Part shown: positions 10,901 to 17,640 of the stretch, one piece after another | Layout: each line of letters opens with the position of its first letter | Numbering within the stretch: position 1 is the stretch's first letter | Notes under the pieces: generated by a model | Databases searched by the model: none | The model's input: only the letters and a program-made list of their open reading frames with translations | Told to the model about the DNA's origin: nothing | Made by a program: the position numbers and the translations under genes | Source of the DNA: Rosistilla carotiformis | Lineage (GTDB): Bacteria > Planctomycetota > Planctomycetia > Pirellulales > Pirellulaceae | Reading direction: 5' to 3' | Length of the DNA stretch: 64,000 nucleotides | NCBI RefSeq assembly: GCF_007753095.1 | Contig: NZ_CP036348.1 | Coordinates: 992,001 to 1,056,000, forward strand

Positions 10901-13900
10901 TCACTTCGGCCAAGGCTTCTCCGGTATCACGCCACACATGATGGATGTGTCGGAACAGCGGTCCAAATTCGTAACCTGCTTCGGCGAACTCCCCATAATA
11001 TTGTTCGTGTTCCATCTGGTTGGGCAATGCCGCCCGCAACTGCTGCAAATCGACAGCTGCTGGCTGCGGCGCGGACAACAACGTCAGTCGGCCTTCGGCA
11101 TGCAGTTTCCAGTCTTCGCGACGCCCTGTCGAACTGTAGACGCCATAGCTGCGGTCCTTCTCGTGGAACACGACACGCACACGAGGAATCCGTTCGGCGG
11201 AGACAAACAAGGCGTCTTTGATGTCGACGTTTTCGACGACGTAAGCCTCGTCGGGGAACAGATGGCGGGCCAATGCCAAACCAATTTCGCAATATCCGGC
11301 GCCGGGGAATACCACCGATCCCCAGAACGAATGGTCCGACAAGTAGTCGAAGACGTTGAGATCGAGCGCGGATTCCCAGGTCGGTTCGGGAGCGATCACG
11401 CGACGGCCCAACAGCGGATGGACATCGGTCTGCAGCCAAAGCAGATTCATGTCGTCGGGGCTCAGCCAATTCCGGGTGTGATGCCACGGGTAGCGCGGCA
11501 GTTTTACCAAGTGCCCCGGGGTTTGATTGACGGCGGCCCAATCGATCGCCATCCCGGAACAATGCAAACCGGCCACGTTGCTCAGCAGTTGTTCCGATTC
11601 GTCGGTCTTGCGACTCAACGAATGGAAGATCGTTCCCTGCTTGCCTTGGTCGGCTAAACATTGATTCAGCGAGCTCATTAGCGCGGGATGGGGACCAATT
11701 TCCAGGAACGAATCGGCGCCCGCGGCGATCATATGATTGATCGCGGTGCTGAACAGGACGGGGTAGCGAACGTTCCGCCACCAGTAATGCGCGTCTAGCA
11801 ACTCGCCCGACAATTCGCTGGCCGTGACGGTCGAAACGAGAGGGAGCTTGGCCGGACGAGGCTGGATGTCTGCCAGCGACTGCAGCAGTTCTTCCTTGAT
11901 CGGTTCCATTTGATGCGTGTGGAAGGCGTAATTGACACGCAACCACCGCAAGAATTTTCCTGTCTTTTCCAGCTCTTCGGCGATCTCCTCCAGCGGTTCG
12001 GTATCGCCGGCCAACGTAACTAAGTGGGAGCTGTTGATCGCCGCAACTTGGACGCGGTCATATCGATCCCCGATCCATTGCCGCGCTTCAGCAGCGGAGA
12101 TTCCAACGGCCAGCATCCGACCGGTGCCCGCCATCGTGTCTTGCAAACGGCTGCGGTGATAGATCACTTTGACCGCGTCGGCAAGGCTATAGACTCCGGC
12201 GCAATAAGCCGCCGCGACTTCGCCGACACTGTGACCAACGACCTTCGACGGGGTGACGCCCCAAGATTTCCAAAGCTCGACAAGTGCTACTTGCAACGCG
12301 AAGATCGCGGGCTGAGCAATCGCGGTTTGATTGATCTTCGAATCGGCTTCATCGCGTTGCATTTCGGTCAACAACGACCAACCGGCCAGTGGTTGCAACA
12401 GCGCATCGATGCGTTGGATCATCGCCCGGAAGATCGGTTCACGCGCAAGCAGTTCGCGGCCCATGCCCCACCATTGCGCACCTTGCCCTGTGAATACAAA
12501 CACCGGTTTATCGTGTTCGCCGGTTGCTTTGGCGTGCACAAATCCGCTGGCTTGGCTTGGATCTTCCAGCCAATCTCGCATTCGTTGTTGCATCGTTTCG
12601 CGGTCCGCGCCGGTGAACACCAAACGATCTGGGTGCTGTTCCTTGCGTGCGCCAGCTGAGTAACAAACGTCTCGCAGCGGAACCTCTGGACTGTCCAGCA
12701 AGTCGATAAACGAAGCGACATAGCTCTTCAACGCGACCTCATCGCGAGCCGAAATCGGCAGCAGGCACGGCCGCTGGGCCCGTTCGGGCGCGGCGTGATC
12801 CGGGGCTCCGTTGGTCGCACCATTGGCAGCGCCGTTGCTCGCCCCATTCTCTTTAGGTTTGTTGGTGAGTGACGCGATCGCGGTTTGCGATTGCAGACGC
12901 TGGCGAGGCTTCGCGGATGAAACATTCTGCGGGGCCGCTTCCAGGATGACGTGTGAATTGGTTCCACCGAAGCCAAACGAATTGACCGCCGCGACCGGCT
13001 GCTGCGAATCGTAGTGCGGAAGCGGTTGCAAATCGGTTGCAACTTGCAACTGCAGTTTGTCGAATGGAATGTTGGGGTTGGGGGTTTGGAAGTTTTGATT
13101 CGGTGGCACTTGATCCTTGTGCAACACCAACGCGGCTTTGATCAAACCCGCGATTCCCGAACCGGCTTCCAAGTGACCGATGTTCGTTTTGACCGATCCC
13201 AGCAGGCAGGGTTGGTCGACAGGGCGGCCTTGCGATAAGACGCTGCCCAACGCGGCAAGTTCGATCGGGTCACCGACCGAGGTGCCGGTGCCGTGCGCTT
13301 CCATGTAGGCGACTCGGCTGGGGGCTAAGCCCGCTTCTTGATACGCCTGCCGTAACATCGCCGATTGTCCATCGACGCCGGGGACCGTCATCGACGATGT
13401 GTGTCCATCTTGATTGACCACGGCGCCCCGAATCACCGCGTAGACCGAATCGCCATCGGCGATCGCTTGGCGAAGCGGCTTGATGTAAACCATGCCAGCG
13501 CCTTCGCCACGGACGTAGCCATTGGCGCGCGCATCAAACGCAAAGCATTGCCCGTCGGGGGAGAGCATCGATGCGCGGCTGAAGCCCATCGTCGCATGCG
13601 GGGTGAGGATCGAGTTGACGCCCCCCGCCAACGCACCGGTCGCTTTCCCCGACCAGATACTCTCGCAGGCTAAACTGACCGCCACCAGCGCCGACGAACA
13701 GGCGGTGTCGACCGAAACGCTGGGGCCTTTTAAATCGAGCAGATAGGAGACGCGGTTCGATGCGATACTCAACGTGCAACCGCTGTTGGTGTGCACGTCG
13801 GCGCTTACGTCTTCGGACATCTGGATGCTGGCGAAGTCGTGGCTTGCAACGCCGACGAAGACGCTGGTTTGCGTCCCTTTGAGTTTGCCAGGGGCAATGC

Positions 13901-14249
13901 CCGAATCCTCGATCGCTTCCCAGGCGGTTTCCAACAACCAGCGTTGTTGTGGATCCATCCGCGATGCTTCGCGAGGCGAAACTCCCCAGAAGAATGGATC
14001 GAAGTCTTCGATCCCATCGACGAAGCCACCCCATCGCGTCACCATGCGATTGGCAACGTCGTTTTTCGGATGGTAGTAGTGGTCTCGGTCCCATCGTGTT
14101 TCCGGGACCTCGACGATTCCTGAACGGCGTTCGGCCAGCAGGTTCCAGAAGCTTTCTGCATCAACCGCGCCACCAGGCAATCGGCAACCAATGCCTACAA
14201 TAGCTAGAGGTTCACCCTGGTGTGGGGCAGCCTTGGAATCAACATTCAT
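4965..14249 (-). CDS. Highly reducing type I polyketide synthase, KS-AT-DH-psiKR-ER-KR-ACP-C-thioester reductase
   Basis: 3094 residues, one full module plus two release-type domains. KS about 13-440 (Cys184 in DTACSSA, His319 in EAHGTGTS, His359 in NIGHLEAG). A Ser/Asn/Ala-rich linker 460-490. AT about 580-880 (Ser674 in GHSVGE; YAFH at 774-777, Phe favouring malonyl-CoA). DH about 940-1215 (His973 in HxxxGxxxxP; Asp1137 in HPAVLDACFH). Structural pseudo-KR about 1275-1475. ER about 1500-1820 (HAGTGGVGQ at 1642-1650). KR about 1840-2080 (GGASGFG; LDD at 1932; Tyr1989 in YNAGN; B-type by the LDD). ACP about 2115-2190 (Ser2149 in LGLDSL). Condensation-like domain about 2220-2660, with HQAVADS at 2348-2354 instead of HHxxxDG. 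SDR-type thioester reductase about 2717-3080 (GATGFVG; Tyr2882 and Lys2886 in YSQSK), implying NAD(P)H-dependent release as aldehyde or alcohol. All reductive sites look intact, so a saturated acyl chain is expected. No loading domain is seen; chain length and starter are unknown. Confidence 0.95.
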   Translation of the reverse strand: MNVDSKAAPHQGEPLAIVGIGCRLPGGAVDAESFWNLLAERRSGIVEVPETRWDRDHYYHPKNDVANRMVTRWGGFVDGIEDFDPFFWGVSPREASRMDPQQRWLLETAWEAIEDSGIAPGKLKGTQTSVFVGVASHDFASIQMSEDVSADVHTNSGCTLSIASNRVSYLLDLKGPSVSVDTACSSALVAVSLACESIWSGKATGALAGGVNSILTPHATMGFSRASMLSPDGQCFAFDARANGYVRGEGAGMVYIKPLRQAIADGDSVYAVIRGAVVNQDGHTSSMTVPGVDGQSAMLRQAYQEAGLAPSRVAYMEAHGTGTSVGDPIELAALGSVLSQGRPVDQPCLLGSVKTNIGHLEAGSGIAGLIKAALVLHKDQVPPNQNFQTPNPNIPFDKLQLQVATDLQPLPHYDSQQPVAAVNSFGFGGTNSHVILEAAPQNVSSAKPRQRLQSQTAIASLTNKPKENGASNGAANGATNGAPDHAAPERAQRPCLLPISARDEVALKSYVASFIDLLDSPEVPLRDVCYSAGARKEQHPDRLVFTGADRETMQQRMRDWLEDPSQASGFVHAKATGEHDKPVFVFTGQGAQWWGMGRELLAREPIFRAMIQRIDALLQPLAGWSLLTEMQRDEADSKINQTAIAQPAIFALQVALVELWKSWGVTPSKVVGHSVGEVAAAYCAGVYSLADAVKVIYHRSRLQDTMAGTGRMLAVGISAAEARQWIGDRYDRVQVAAINSSHLVTLAGDTEPLEEIAEELEKTGKFLRWLRVNYAFHTHQMEPIKEELLQSLADIQPRPAKLPLVSTVTASELSGELLDAHYWWRNVRYPVLFSTAINHMIAAGADSFLEIGPHPALMSSLNQCLADQGKQGTIFHSLSRKTDESEQLLSNVAGLHCSGMAIDWAAVNQTPGHLVKLPRYPWHHTRNWLSPDDMNLLWLQTDVHPLLGRRVIAPEPTWESALDLNVFDYLSDHSFWGSVVFPGAGYCEIGLALARHLFPDEAYVVENVDIKDALFVSAERIPRVRVVFHEKDRSYGVYSSTGRREDWKLHAEGRLTLLSAPQPAAVDLQQLRAALPNQMEHEQYYGEFAEAGYEFGPLFRHIHHVWRDTGEALAEVIVPAGIEQTVDQYHIHPAVLDACFHIFKGVQTLSPEKQAADYFYLPQYIGRVRMYCENPPTRFWAHAQQIADDGKSLQADIFVYDDEGNRIADILGFRADLAEQKKSADAIENGYYQFHWQPAASDDGDAGTSESLEGETESIDAAPIAAAPATTTTPATYLVFIDQQGVGETLCQSLTAEGHQAVAVRAGDEFAKQSAEQFTIRPESVDDMRRIMADTEVRIDDLAGIVHCWSLDHPAADKLQASDLQAAQATGSLHALRLVHLLEGRPFAQPPRVRFVTRGAQSILDSDTCVHLASSPIVGFTRVANNEHPGFRWTVIDLDPAGSTSEHDALRHEVTAGDAELEIAYRNGTRFVNRLSRVPLDDLRKRTRDAFQPDGKAAYRLQTEKPGILTNLSLNETSRRAPGAGEIEVEMKAGGINFRDVMKALGMYPGNPIDLLWFGDDFAGTVTRVGEGVTDLKVGDSVAGMAPYSFRSFSTIDRRLCFKMPEHLSFQEAATLSTVFLTAQYAICGLAHMQAGESILIHAGTGGVGQAAIQIAQHLGLEIFATAGTPEKRQLLRDMGVPHVMDSRSLDFADEVMAITKGRGVDAVLNSLAGDFIPKNFSVLAPFGRFLEIGKIDVYGNSKIGLQALRNNISYFVIDLAQHLEHRPAFIASLFAELSERFEARDFRPLPHTVFPINEVVDAFRYMAQGKHIGKNVLSFEVDQLAIGPCTEDANLFRQEASYLIVGGASGFGLEHAKFMAQHGARHLVLMSRSGARDEAAIADIEKLRASGIEVVDARGDVTSPEDVQRVVDEITATLPPLRGVIHSAMVLDDEFIVELNDERFNKVMNPKLLGAWNLHQATLDAPLEHFVCFSSFSNIVGGAKQSNYNAGNCFLDALAHYRNALGLPALTYNWTALSGAGFVDRNEKTALYLDKIGMKAFSMDEAFRVYRQMLSRNPVQLGACRADWAALARFSPMVATAPTFAEVIGDQSDSGSGSMLGPRIIAASPQEQIALVENLIADQVADVFGIEAKQVDREASLTTLGLDSLMAIDLMNRIETELGVTIAMGSVLGGSSIKDFSKVVLRQLLESANVSESNGTGEAAEVSNNVPLEVLAHREDTFALTAEQFVALQPMDEYSSQHVVSIAKVSSHLDPNAIIQLFDDLRSRHPMLRARFHPRDGRLVQSYGANDGPNCCVTVHDSHVASDIQGRLKECVDHPFDLQSGPCVRVDLFPISRHETILAITAHQAVADSQSLTIVMRELLTHYTLQQQGESLPAAATSVTFEDFAAWQAKWLSGDRAEHTRNYWNTLLKEASWDFALPADHDCNDRAARHATAGFTLPPDLSQQLVTLAAEQDVPQERVLLTAFQILLHRYANRSDIVLELAMHGRRHAELRNVVGPFATSVPVRSQTGDDPTFVELLTRNQTAQMAADEHYPISLALLQQDAGVEPIHNALGVGFSMNEIPGEDAAGLTALGLGVAGVVANVAENSLQSIDFEHAQSANALCLRLQFANGTLIGGWEFDATRYSDETIAGLHELFQQLLEEVVQQPNRRVADFRCLATVPSGSTESPSAPSKASLLSRAGREAIDVDFAKEAMLDPSIVPPTDAKYEFAAPRAVLLTGATGFVGAFVLEQLLLQTDATVYCLVRAKDRERAATRLQDNLRKYDLVLPEFDARVIPVCGDFSKPLLGMSQSQFDELAEVLDGIYHNGADVNLGAPYAQLKNTNVLGTQEVLRLAAQSRLKPVHFVSTFTVMASEATRGETVNENDPLPPPESLLHGYSQSKWVSETMIRQAQARGIPAAIYRPGHVTGHSETGASNIDDLLHTIMLTCWRMGSAPLRSGELDMTPVDYVANAIVGISQQPESLGGVFHLTNPNPLNYRYLVEWMQRDGTGIRPVPYDQWRSELLALTARVPMETMQTLVKTMVPDAADNNGVAPALHPKYDCRITLRMLSQLEIRCAEVDTRLLNLYLECLKRTGAFPSLESDPANSVQ

Positions 14250-14363
14250 ACTTAAAAAACCTGCCGTTTTGTATCGCAGCCCAAAGAAATTTATTCGCTA
14301 ACGGATGGTGCGGTGAAAGTGGAAGCCAACTAAGAATTCACGCACGCCCCCCCTATCTTTCCC

Positions 14364-14392
14364 ATTTTAATCACGTGGGGAGTGCCGTTCAA
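14364..14392 (-). promoter_or_regulatory. Predicted sigma70-type promoter of the PKS operon
   Basis: On the minus strand there is TTGAAC (14392-14387), a 17-nt spacer, and TAAAAT (14369-14364). This is close to the housekeeping consensus with ideal spacing. It sits about 115 nt upstream of the PKS ATG at 14249, so the PKS and the two GNAT genes could be transcribed independently of the exporter upstream. Found by eye only; such boxes also occur by chance in AT-richer intergenic DNA. Confidence 0.45.
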
Positions 14393-14542
14393 TTGGCAAT
14401 TATTGTTTTGCCCATGCAGGTGTCCCTGGGGTGGCTTGGGGCATGGCGCCGCGTCGGTGGATCGCGAGAGAACAGCCAGTAGACGGTACGAAGGGGGGCA
14501 AGGTCCCCTTCTTTTGCTCTTCCGTTATGGAGGGGCTGTGTT

Positions 14543-16828
14543 CTAGCGTCGCGGCAGAAAAGAATTGCCCAGGCGACTGCTGATGATCGCCGGCAGGACG
14601 ATCAGGTCTCCGATCAAGGCGACGCCCAACATGCTTGACATTAACCACGCAAACCGCGCGATCGGAGTGAATGGACTGAACGCATAGACCAACAGTCCCA
14701 GTCCGCAGATCATCGACGTCTGCAGCATCGCGCGACTGCAATGCCGGAAGGCGTAGACGAGCGCGTCGTGTTTGATCAGCCCCGCCGCGGCCCCGCGCCG
14801 GAACCAGGTCACGAAATGCAAGGTGTCGTCGACAGCGATTCCCATCGCCGCAGTGATCGTCATCATCGATCCGATTTCCACCTTAATGCCTAACCATCCA
14901 AGCAGGCCAAAGAGGATCACCGAGGGGAGGACATTCGAAACCATCGCCATCAACCCCGCGCCGATGCTCCGCAGGGTGACCATCATCGCCACGGCGATTA
15001 AGGCAAACGCGGTAATGAAGCTGCGGGCCATGTCGTCCAGCAATTGTTCCTGCGCTTTTTGGATCAGCGGCATGCTGCCGCAGACAACGCTACGAACGCC
15101 CTGCTGTGGTGCGAGTTCTTCAATCACGGAATCGATTGCTACTTGCAGCTGATCGCCCACTCTTCCCAAATCGATCTCTTCGGAAGTCGGAACCCGCGCG
15201 CTGATTCGCCACAGTTCTTCCGTATCATCATCTTGGAAATACTGCATCTCGCGAAACATCTCGCGTAGATCTGTAAAACGTTGTTCTAGAACAATGCGTT
15301 GAGCGATCTGGCCGATGCCTCGCGAACCCGATCGAAACGTGTCGGGGAAGGAGGGCGAAAAGTTCACGGCCGACACGGTTCCGCCAATGTCGTCAACTCG
15401 CATCGCAGCATGTTGAACTTGGCGGACCAGATTCATCCGGTCGAGCATCGGTGTCCGGCTGGTGCTTTCCGCGATCGTGGCCTTGGGGATCCGAAGCACG
15501 ATTTCCACGGGAGTCAGTGGACCGACATGCGATTCAAACCATTCGTAGTCTTGTAGGATCTTGGCCCCGGGGGCGAACAGATCGTGCACGCGGGCGGTGG
15601 ATTGAAGTCTCGTGATTCCGATCACCCCAATCGTCATCGCAATGGCGGTGCTCAGCAAGATCAACGGCCACCAACGTGCGATCGAATCGACCATGCGTTG
15701 GGAAATCGCATTGCGGAGGTCAGCGCCTCCGCCGGCCAAACGGGATGCCCAGCGTCGTGGGGGCCATTGTTCCAGCTGGCAAGGAAATAATAGAAACAGA
15801 ACCGCGGTCCCCAGCAGTACGCCTATGGCTGCGAAAAGCCCGAACTTCTGAATCGGCAACAAGAAGCTGCTGATCAATGAAATCAACCCTAGACTGGTCG
15901 TGAACGACGACAGCCAACACGGGGCAAACGCGTTTCGAATCGCCTTGCGTGGGGCCTCGGTGAGACCGTCGGCAAGGACCACGTCTTGGTAGTTATTGAC
16001 GAGGTGAACGCCCGCGGAAATGCTAAGCACAAAGACTAGCGAAGGGACCATCAGCATCACGCTGTCCATCGTTTGACCGCCGAAGGAGATCATCGCAAGA
16101 CTGATCGTTTGGCAATAAACCGCGTTTAGGAATACAAACGCGCTCAGCTTGATGCTGCGGAAACTGAGATACAGAACGATACAACAAATCACGTAGCAAA
16201 CCGCGGTGAACCAGCCCATGTCTTTCTGACTCGCTTCATCGATGGCGAGTCCGTCATACGTTGTTCCTGCGATATGGATCTGATCGCGCGACACGCCAAC
16301 AATCTGCTGGGCGGTGGCTTGGACGTGTTGAATGGTTGCGTCGCGCAACCGCCAACCTTCGTCGGTCAGCATCATGACAACCGAACTGGTGACCGGTTGG
16401 CCTGCGGCATGGGGAGCGCCTACCAACCAGCCATTCAAACGAGCGATCGCTTGAGATTTTTTCAGCGACAACGGTTCACTGGTCAATTGAGCGACGAGGT
16501 CACTGCCCGAGGTGACGAACCGAAACAATTGCACATTTTGTTCGCCAGCAAGATCCACCGGTTGTTGCAGTTGCTGCGTGAGTTCTGTTTGCCGTGGATC
16601 GTCCAGGTGGCATCCGTCCCAGCTGAGGATCAATACATCATCACTGACAAATTTCTCCGAGAACCAGTTGAGATCTTGGGTCTCTTGAAACCGCTCGGGC
16701 AACCAATCTTCGGGGCGGTTTGAGTTCGTGGACAGCGCGTCGATGGCGCCACGAACAATGGGCAGCGCGCAGAATAATGCCAGGAGCAGGATCGCGATTC
16801 GGTAGCGGAATATGGTAAGAGACCCCAT
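14543..16828 (-). CDS. MMPL/RND-family membrane transporter
   Basis: The 761-residue protein has the two-fold RND layout: a first transmembrane helix (about 8-28), a large extracytoplasmic loop, a bundle of about five helices (roughly 200-350), a helix near 390, a second loop and a final bundle (roughly 610-750). GIAVDDTLHF in the last bundle is the MMPL proton-relay signature; the matching helix in the first half (SISAGVHLVNN) lacks the acidic pair. MMPL proteins use the proton gradient to move lipids, hopanoids or polyketide lipids across the inner membrane, and mycobacterial MmpL genes sit beside PKS genes. It lies 293 nt upstream of the PKS on the same strand, which makes the PKS product a likely cargo (inference). 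Hopanoid transport (HpnN-like) is the alternative. Confidence 0.85.
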   Translation of the reverse strand: MGSLTIFRYRIAILLLALFCALPIVRGAIDALSTNSNRPEDWLPERFQETQDLNWFSEKFVSDDVLILSWDGCHLDDPRQTELTQQLQQPVDLAGEQNVQLFRFVTSGSDLVAQLTSEPLSLKKSQAIARLNGWLVGAPHAAGQPVTSSVVMMLTDEGWRLRDATIQHVQATAQQIVGVSRDQIHIAGTTYDGLAIDEASQKDMGWFTAVCYVICCIVLYLSFRSIKLSAFVFLNAVYCQTISLAMISFGGQTMDSVMLMVPSLVFVLSISAGVHLVNNYQDVVLADGLTEAPRKAIRNAFAPCWLSSFTTSLGLISLISSFLLPIQKFGLFAAIGVLLGTAVLFLLFPCQLEQWPPRRWASRLAGGGADLRNAISQRMVDSIARWWPLILLSTAIAMTIGVIGITRLQSTARVHDLFAPGAKILQDYEWFESHVGPLTPVEIVLRIPKATIAESTSRTPMLDRMNLVRQVQHAAMRVDDIGGTVSAVNFSPSFPDTFRSGSRGIGQIAQRIVLEQRFTDLREMFREMQYFQDDDTEELWRISARVPTSEEIDLGRVGDQLQVAIDSVIEELAPQQGVRSVVCGSMPLIQKAQEQLLDDMARSFITAFALIAVAMMVTLRSIGAGLMAMVSNVLPSVILFGLLGWLGIKVEIGSMMTITAAMGIAVDDTLHFVTWFRRGAAAGLIKHDALVYAFRHCSRAMLQTSMICGLGLLVYAFSPFTPIARFAWLMSSMLGVALIGDLIVLPAIISSRLGNSFLPRR

Positions 16829-16948
16829 GGTGCCCTATACTGGATTTGCAGGTTGGCCATACGAACAAGTCTGAAATCATAGTGATAATTTCAGGCAGAG
16901 AAAGCACGTGCGATGCGATCGAGGCCGGCAAGACCCGTTCGGAGACCG

Positions 16949-17632
16949 CTATTGCGGATTTCCCAAAAACGGATCGACCAAATGCCGCAGTCCGATTTCT
17001 GATAGTTCCACGTTGACATCTTCTGTGGTGGGTGATTCCAGCGTGTCGGTGACTTCGTCGGCGATCAATTGTGCAAAACGAAGCTGCGCCGCCCGCAGGG
17101 CGTCACTGAACTGTTGCGGTGTGATCGCAATGTTCCGCAGCTTGGAAACACGCACTGCCAACATCGCCGTCGTATCGCTTGGGTGATCGGTTGCCATCCG
17201 CAACGCGCTGTATTCGATCTGCGTTGGATTGGCGTGTTCAAACCGTTCCAATCCACGCCAGACGCGCGCCAACAAACATTCCTGCCAGTTTTGAATCCAA
17301 GCCGGATCGTCGACCTGCATCTGATCCACCGGAGGCACGACGGCTGTTGGTTCGCGACGGTATTGCGCCGTCGCCGCCGCGCGCGCCGAACGCAACAGGT
17401 AGTCGCGAAGGCGACCCTTTTCCGACTCGCCAAATCCCTTCGACGCAAGATGTCCCAACAAAAGGACCAGCGATTTGTCGGCCGCTTCGCCATCGCCCCA
17501 TAGATCGATCAAGTAGTTTCGCATCGCGGTGATGTAGCGCATCGTGTAGCCGCCGGCGCTGTCGGCCTGCGACCAACGGGTCGATTGCCGCGCCAACTGG
17601 ATCGTTCGATCGGGGGGCTGCGAGGAGTTCAT
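16949..17632 (-). CDS. Divergent sigma-70/ECF-like protein paired with a Ser/Thr kinase
   Basis: The 227-residue product resembles planctomycete ECF-type proteins. Near the start it has a W-x-x-A-D-x-x-G-G-Y segment and MRNYLIDLWGDGEAADKS, followed by ESEKGRLRDYLLRSARAAA, like the K-G-R-F-R-x-Y-L segment of region 2. The C-terminal half (TQIEYSALRMATDHPSD..., then SDALRAAQLRFAQLIADEV) looks like a reduced region 4 without a clear helix-turn-helix. It starts 8 nt after the kinase stop codon, so the two are co-transcribed. Such pairs suggest a signal-transduction unit in which the kinase controls the sigma-like partner; promoter recognition by this divergent protein is not proven. Confidence 0.6.
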   Translation of the reverse strand: MNSSQPPDRTIQLARQSTRWSQADSAGGYTMRYITAMRNYLIDLWGDGEAADKSLVLLLGHLASKGFGESEKGRLRDYLLRSARAAATAQYRREPTAVVPPVDQMQVDDPAWIQNWQECLLARVWRGLERFEHANPTQIEYSALRMATDHPSDTTAMLAVRVSKLRNIAITPQQFSDALRAAQLRFAQLIADEVTDTLESPTTEDVNVELSEIGLRHLVDPFLGNPQ

Positions 17633-17640
17633 GCTGTGAG

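Noticed and set aside
10374-11657. A 427-codon plus-strand open frame inside the PKS gene
   Set aside because: Antisense to the DH and pseudo-KR region, which has clear motifs on the minus strand; no domain is seen in the plus-strand product.
4965-14249. PUFA synthase or heterocyst glycolipid synthase for the large PKS
   Set aside because: Only one ACP and one KS are present, with no tandem ACP repeats; the domain order ends in C plus reductase.
14490-14515. GAAGGGG...CCCCTTC hairpin followed by TTTT between the MMPL and PKS genes, as a terminator
   Set aside because: The T run is on the plus-strand side, so it would not stop the minus-strand MMPL transcript. It does not argue for or against read-through into the PKS.
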